Shown here piece by piece: positions 59,767 to 64,000 of a stretch of DNA of 64,000 nt (position 1 is its first letter; each line of letters opens with the position of its first letter). The notes beneath the pieces were generated by a model, which did not search any database, was not told the origin of the DNA, and worked only from the letters and a program-made list of their open reading frames with translations. The stretch comes from Microbulbifer celer (GTDB lineage: Bacteria; Pseudomonadota; Gammaproteobacteria; Pseudomonadales; Cellvibrionaceae): the NCBI RefSeq assembly GCF_020991125.1, contig NZ_CP087715.1:2948501-3012500 (forward strand), given 5' to 3'. A program made the position numbers and the translations under genes.

Positions 59767-61557
59767 ATGGCAGTGTCAAAGAACAAAATATTCGCCGCCG
59801 GTAGTGCGCTGATACTGGCCACGGCCTTCAGCGGCGTCCCGTATGCACAGGCCAACCCTGAAATCAGCGGGGATTTCCGCTTTAACCAGCTGGGGTTTTC
59901 CCCGCAGTCGGAAAAGGTCGCAGTTCTCGTTACACAAGACCTGCCCAAAGCCCCACCAACATTTGTGGTGCGCGCTTCAAAGTCCGGCAGGGCAGTGCTG
60001 GGCGGCGAGCTGCAACCGGGCCAAGAGAAAACCTTGAGTGGGAAAACCACGCTGGTGGCGGAGTTCTCGGGCCTGAAAACCCCCGGTCAGTACTATCTCG
60101 AAATTGCCACAGCTGGAGACACAGACGCTCTCCGCTCGAAGCCTTTCAATGTGGACGACAAGGTTTACCAGGATCTTGCCGCGGCAAGCGTTAAAGCGTT
60201 TTACTACCAGCGCGCGTCAACGGAATTGAAAGAAGTTCACGCGGGGCCCTGGCACCGCGCCGCCGGTCATCCGGATGACAAGGTGCGGATTCATCCCTCT
60301 GCCGCAACTGAAGAACGGCCAACCAATACCCTGGTGTCCGCGCCCAAGGGCTGGTACGACGCCGGCGACTACAACAAGTACGTGGTTAACAGCGGCATCA
60401 CTATGGGCACGCTGATGAGCGCCTTTGAACGCTATCCGGAATATTTTTCCGCGCAGCCCCTGAATATTCCCGAATCCGGCAATGCCTTACCGGATATTCT
60501 TGATGAGGTGCACTACAACCTGGCGTGGCTCGTTGCCATGCAAGACCCGAGCGACGGCGGCGTGTACCACAAGCTCACCACCGCCGGTTTTGAAGGCATG
60601 GAAACGGCCGCACATCAGGCCACGCAACCGCGCTACATGGTGCAGAAAACAACGGCCGCCGCGCTGGATTTTGCCGCAGTGATGGCCCAGGCCTCGCGCG
60701 TATACGCGCCCTATCTGGAACAGGAGAGCAAAACCTATTTGCAGGCCGCGCTGGCCGCCTGGCGGTGGGCGGAAAACAATCCCGCGGTGCACTATCGTCA
60801 GGATGAAATCAATCGTCAGTTCGATCCGGACGTGACCACTGGCGCCTATGGCGATGAACAGCTCGATGACGAGCGCCTATGGGCGGCGGCGGAGCTCTAC
60901 CTCGCGACACAAGAAGAGACATTCTGGTCCACCATCACCAATTCCACCCGGGGATACAGCCTGCCCAACTGGGGCGATGTGCGATGGCTCGGCTATTACA
61001 GCCTCCTCTTTCACGGAGACAAGCTGCCGGAGGGCAGCGGCCCCTGGCGCAGCGCGATCGAAAAAAATCTCGTGGTCGCCGCGCGAGAATTGCGCAGTGC
61101 CGGTGAGCGCAGTGCCTACCGGGTGCCCATGGCAAGCAATCCGGACTTCTTTGTATGGGGCAGCAATGCCGTAGCCGCGAATCAGGGTATTCTTTTTCTG
61201 GAAGCTTTCCGTATCACCAACGATAGCGAGTTCCTACACAGCGCAGAAGCCACGCGGGATTACTTGCTGGGCCGCAATGCCACCGGGTTTTCCTACGTCA
61301 CCGGCTTTGGCTACAAAACCCCTCAACACCCTCACCACCGCCTGGCCGCGGCGCGCCCGGATCTACCGCCCCTGCCCGGATTTCTGGTGGGAGGCCCCAA
61401 TCCGTCGCAGCAGGACGGATGTGAGTACCCGAGCAAGATCACCGATCAGTCCTACACCGATCACGTATGCAGTTATGCCAGCAACGAAATTGCCATCAAC
61501 TGGAATGCGCCACTGGCCTACCTGGTCAACGGCCTGAACGCTATTGAAAGCTACTGA
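59767..61557 (+). CDS. GH9 glycoside hydrolase with N-terminal Ig domain
   Basis: The 596-residue secreted protein (signal peptide ending near PYAQAN) has a CelD_N Ig-like domain (residues about 33-130, FRFNQLGFSPQSEKVAVLV) and a GH9 (alpha/alpha)6 barrel with the catalytic Asp pair in GWYDAGDYNKY (D198, D201) and the acid Glu in SYASNEIAINWNAP (E574). Family members are endoglucanases, exo-cellodextrinases or, in some bacteria, act on xylan or mixed-linkage glucan. The xylan setting suggests hemicellulose-related or cello-oligomer activity; motifs cannot decide. GAGG ribosome site before ATG. Confidence 0.9.
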   Translation: MAVSKNKIFAAGSALILATAFSGVPYAQANPEISGDFRFNQLGFSPQSEKVAVLVTQDLPKAPPTFVVRASKSGRAVLGGELQPGQEKTLSGKTTLVAEFSGLKTPGQYYLEIATAGDTDALRSKPFNVDDKVYQDLAAASVKAFYYQRASTELKEVHAGPWHRAAGHPDDKVRIHPSAATEERPTNTLVSAPKGWYDAGDYNKYVVNSGITMGTLMSAFERYPEYFSAQPLNIPESGNALPDILDEVHYNLAWLVAMQDPSDGGVYHKLTTAGFEGMETAAHQATQPRYMVQKTTAAALDFAAVMAQASRVYAPYLEQESKTYLQAALAAWRWAENNPAVHYRQDEINRQFDPDVTTGAYGDEQLDDERLWAAAELYLATQEETFWSTITNSTRGYSLPNWGDVRWLGYYSLLFHGDKLPEGSGPWRSAIEKNLVVAARELRSAGERSAYRVPMASNPDFFVWGSNAVAANQGILFLEAFRITNDSEFLHSAEATRDYLLGRNATGFSYVTGFGYKTPQHPHHRLAAARPDLPPLPGFLVGGPNPSQQDGCEYPSKITDQSYTDHVCSYASNEIAINWNAPLAYLVNGLNAIESY

Positions 61558-61586
61558 AAGCCATCACGACGAGAGTTATTCACACC

Positions 61587-63335
61587 ATGAATAAATTCAT
61601 CCGCAACCTGACCGCCGCCGCTGTATTAGTTACTACCTCATCGGGCGTATCGGCGGAAACTGAACATCCCGCGCTATTCGACTGGCTCGAATACCGCGGC
61701 GAAGACACGATTTTTGAGCAGCCAATCGCCCAGGACGAATACCGCAACCCGGTCCTGGCCGGCTACTACCCGGACCCGAGCATCGTTCAAGTGGACGAAG
61801 ACTACTACCTGGTCAATTCCAGTTTCACCCACTTCCCCGGCATCCCCATTTTTCACAGCCGTGACCTGGTGAACTGGACCCAACTTGGCCATGTAATTGA
61901 CCGGCCTGGACAATTGGACTTTTCCGGGCTTGGAATTTCCCGCGGTATTTTTGCCCCCGCCATCAGCTACCACAGTGGCACCTTTTATCTGATCACTACA
62001 TGTGTGGACTGCGGTGGTAACTTTGTGGTCACCGCAGAGGATCCCGCCGGTCCCTGGTCGGATCCGGTGTGGTTGCCGGAAGTGGGAGGGATTGATCCAT
62101 CGCTGTTTTTTGACGACGACGGCAAGGCCTATATCCTCAACAACGACGCTCCAGAGGGCGAGCCGTTGTACGAAGGCCACCGGGCAATCTGGGTGCAGGA
62201 GTTCGATGCGGAAAATCTGAAGACTACTGGCCCGCGCAAACTGATCGTCAACGGCGGCGTGAACCTGGCAGAAAAGCCAGTGTGGATCGAGGGCCCTCAT
62301 TTGCTGCGCCGAAATGGCCAGTTGTACCTGATCGCCGCCGAGGGTGGCACCAGTGTGAACCACTCACAGGTCGTGCTCAAAGGCGAGTCGCCATTCGGGC
62401 CTTTTACGCCCTGGGATAAAAACCCCATCCTCACCCAGCGTCATCTCGACCCGGAACGCCAGAACCCGGTGACCTCCGTGGGTCACGCGGATTTCGTACA
62501 GGATGCGGAAGATAACTGGTGGGCGGTGTTTCTCGGCACTCGCCCGTATGAAGGAGACTTCTACAATACCGGGCGTGAGACCTTTCTGATGCCGGTAAGC
62601 TGGGAAAACGGCTGGCCAGTGATTACCCGCGGCGAGCAGCAGATTCCCACCGTCGGCAAGCGCCCCGCCTTGCCACCCCAACCCGCGGCCCCGGTTCCGA
62701 CAACCGGCAATTTCACCCTGCGCGATGAGTTCGATGCACCGGATTTACCCATGCACTGGCTGCAGTTGCGCAATCCATCGCCCTCCCCCTGGTACAGCCT
62801 TACGCGGACACCGGGAAGCCTTCAACTCAACCCCACTCCCATCGCTCTGGGCGAGAAAGATAACCCCGCTTTTCTCGCGCGCCGACAGCAGCACCTGCAG
62901 GCTACTGCCACAACCCAGATGCGCTATCACCCTCAACAGAAGGGTGACCGCGCTGGCATGGCGGTTTTCCAGAACAGTGAGCACTTCTACTTTTTCGGGG
63001 TGACCGGCAATGCAGACGGCGGTTCCGATCTGATTGTCAGTCGCCGCAACGGCGGGGGAAATCCACAGGGACAAACCATTGCCCGCAATGCACTGACAAC
63101 CGAGGCCGGGGAACTAACAAATATCCAGCTGCGCGTCACCGCCCGCGGCTCGGAATACGACTTCCACTACCGCCTCGAAGATGAAAAGCCCTGGCAGCCG
63201 CTGCTGCTGGCAGCGGATGGCCGGGTTGTGAGTACACGCAATGCCGGCGGCTTTGTGGGCGCAGTAATCGGGCTGCACGCCTTTAGCGCGAAAGCAGGCG
63301 CGAAAACCACGGAGGCCGATAGCAAGGAAGGCTGA
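61587..63335 (+). CDS. GH43 beta-xylosidase/arabinofuranosidase
   Basis: The 582-residue secreted protein (signal peptide ending near SGVSA) has a five-bladed GH43 propeller with the inverting triad: base Asp in YYPDPS (D63), pKa-modulating Asp in GIDPS (D170) and acid Glu in WIEGPH (E235). A beta-sandwich of the beta-xylosidase C-terminal type follows (residues about 375-570, TLRDEFDAPDLPMHW). This layout fits GH43 subfamily 12-like exo-xylosidases or arabinofuranosidases. Last gene of the four-gene unit; a GC-rich palindrome follows its stop. Confidence 0.88.
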   Translation: MNKFIRNLTAAAVLVTTSSGVSAETEHPALFDWLEYRGEDTIFEQPIAQDEYRNPVLAGYYPDPSIVQVDEDYYLVNSSFTHFPGIPIFHSRDLVNWTQLGHVIDRPGQLDFSGLGISRGIFAPAISYHSGTFYLITTCVDCGGNFVVTAEDPAGPWSDPVWLPEVGGIDPSLFFDDDGKAYILNNDAPEGEPLYEGHRAIWVQEFDAENLKTTGPRKLIVNGGVNLAEKPVWIEGPHLLRRNGQLYLIAAEGGTSVNHSQVVLKGESPFGPFTPWDKNPILTQRHLDPERQNPVTSVGHADFVQDAEDNWWAVFLGTRPYEGDFYNTGRETFLMPVSWENGWPVITRGEQQIPTVGKRPALPPQPAAPVPTTGNFTLRDEFDAPDLPMHWLQLRNPSPSPWYSLTRTPGSLQLNPTPIALGEKDNPAFLARRQQHLQATATTQMRYHPQQKGDRAGMAVFQNSEHFYFFGVTGNADGGSDLIVSRRNGGGNPQGQTIARNALTTEAGELTNIQLRVTARGSEYDFHYRLEDEKPWQPLLLAADGRVVSTRNAGGFVGAVIGLHAFSAKAGAKTTEADSKEG

Positions 63336-63340
63336 GCGAC

Positions 63341-63360
63341 TCCTCCCCCCCGGGGGAGGA
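63341..63360. terminator. GC-rich palindrome after GH43
   Basis: TCCTCCCCC pairs with GGGGGAGGA across CC, directly after the GH43 stop. There is no T-tract, so it may be a weak or factor-dependent terminator, or a stabilising 3' hairpin. Confidence 0.5.
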
Positions 63361-63478
63361 CGCGGACCGAACGGGGGGCTGGCACACTAAAGTTGTACAA
63401 TTGCGCCTCCCGGGGTTCCAGCGTGGTATTACTTGAGTGTGGGAACCCCGGCCCAAGCCATGCTGATCGGTCAACGCC

Positions 63479-64000
63479 ATGCTCCTAGCCTCCAAGTACA
63501 GCCTCCCCGACTGCCCGGAACACACGCTCCAGCGCCCGCGATTGCTGGGATTGCTGGAGCAAAGCCAGAGCGACCAACTGGTACTGGTGACTGCGCCGGC
63601 GGGCTACGGCAAAACCACCCTGGTGGCCTCCTGGGCGGCGGAACAGCGCAATCCAGTAGCCTGGTATTCCATCGACAGCGGCGATAACGAACCCGGGCAG
63701 TTCTGTCGCTACCTGGTGGAAAGTGTGCACCGCGCCACTGGTAACGGCGTGCCGGAAACCTGTCGCATGCTCGCGGCACAGCAGGTCCCGGACCCGGCCC
63801 TGATCATCAGCCAGCTGCTCTCGGAGCTGCGCCACCTTCCCAGCGAACTGCGCATCGTCCTCGACGACTACCACCAGATCGACAACCCCGAAGTCCACGA
63901 CGCTGCGCGTTTTCTGCTGCGCCACGCACCGGCGGGGATCGGCGTGGTGATCACCAGCCGCAGCCAACCGCCCCTGGGGCTCGGCAACCTGCGCCTGCAG
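63479..64000 (+). CDS. MalT-like LuxR-family ATP-dependent regulator (5' part only)
   Basis: The open frame runs from the ATG at 63479 to the window edge (174 codons). It has a short N-terminal lead, Walker A (VTAPAGYGKTTLVASW), WYSIDSGDNEPGQFCRYL, Walker B-like IVLDDYHQI and a sensor-like VVITSRSQPP: the STAND/MalT-type NTPase. Full-length members are about 900 residues with TPR repeats and a C-terminal LuxR HTH, and act as sugar-triggered activators. Neither of those parts is in the window. Ribosome site weak. A link with the adjacent xylan unit is possible but not shown. Confidence 0.8.
   Translation, partial: MLLASKYSLPDCPEHTLQRPRLLGLLEQSQSDQLVLVTAPAGYGKTTLVASWAAEQRNPVAWYSIDSGDNEPGQFCRYLVESVHRATGNGVPETCRMLAAQQVPDPALIISQLLSELRHLPSELRIVLDDYHQIDNPEVHDAARFLLRHAPAGIGVVITSRSQPPLGLGNLRLQ

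Overview
The window looks like chromosomal DNA of a marine, polysaccharide-degrading gammaproteobacterium of the Cellvibrionales type (Microbulbifer, Saccharophagus or Teredinibacter relatives). The evidence is the mix of polyserine-linked secreted carbohydrate-active enzymes, TonB-dependent receptors paired with SapC, cupin and tryptophan-halogenase genes, an MvaT-like nucleoid protein, and moderately GC-rich DNA. The genus is an inference from gene content; no rRNA or tRNA gene was seen.

Positions 1-3500 are a loosely packed, comparatively AT-rich stretch: a partial SpoU-type RNA methyltransferase, a decayed isochorismatase-family hydrolase, a zinc-ribbon-like frame without a normal start, and small envelope proteins. 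Positions 3600-22000 hold housekeeping and envelope genes: an aconitase-family enzyme with a very large AsmA/DUF748-like protein upstream; a divergent FAD oxidoreductase fused to a degenerate SelD domain; a type II NADH dehydrogenase; a YD-repeat lipoprotein; an MvaT-like H-NS-family protein; a CBS protein; and an SLC13/RCK permease. Positions 21400-27500 are a minus-strand run of small metabolic genes (SDR, VOC, DUF2750, YgjP-type protease, hotdog thioesterase, DUF2799 lipoprotein, MBL hydrolase, alpha/beta hydrolase). Five nested-palindrome repeat elements lie between some of them.

From about 28000 to 63300 is a large xylan-utilisation locus. It contains a LacI-type regulator, a TonB receptor with SapC, cupin and tryptophan halogenase, a GH67 alpha-glucuronidase, a mannonate dehydratase, an AA10-CBM2 lytic monooxygenase, a second halogenase and TonB receptor, a GH10 xylanase lipoprotein with binding modules, a GH115 alpha-glucuronidase with an IS30-family element just before its start codon, a GH3 beta-xylosidase lipoprotein, a sialate-O-acetylesterase-like esterase, an aldo/keto reductase, a GH9 enzyme and a GH43 enzyme. 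At least five 16-bp LacI-type operator sites (arms ATGGTA or TTGTTA around a CG-containing core) lie before these genes and suggest a single regulon. Together the genes would cut, import and debranch (methyl)glucuronoxylan, and pass the uronic acid towards 2-keto-3-deoxygluconate. The window ends in the start of a MalT-like LuxR-family regulator.

The observations most worth following up are: the dispersed nested-hairpin family (six copies, arms and inner stems differ in sequence but keep pairing, each copy just 3' of a stop codon); the shared operator set; a deleted, frameshifted halogenase relic next to an intact halogenase; the SelD domain lacking its catalytic motif; and an orphan plus-strand terminator that may end an unannotated small RNA.
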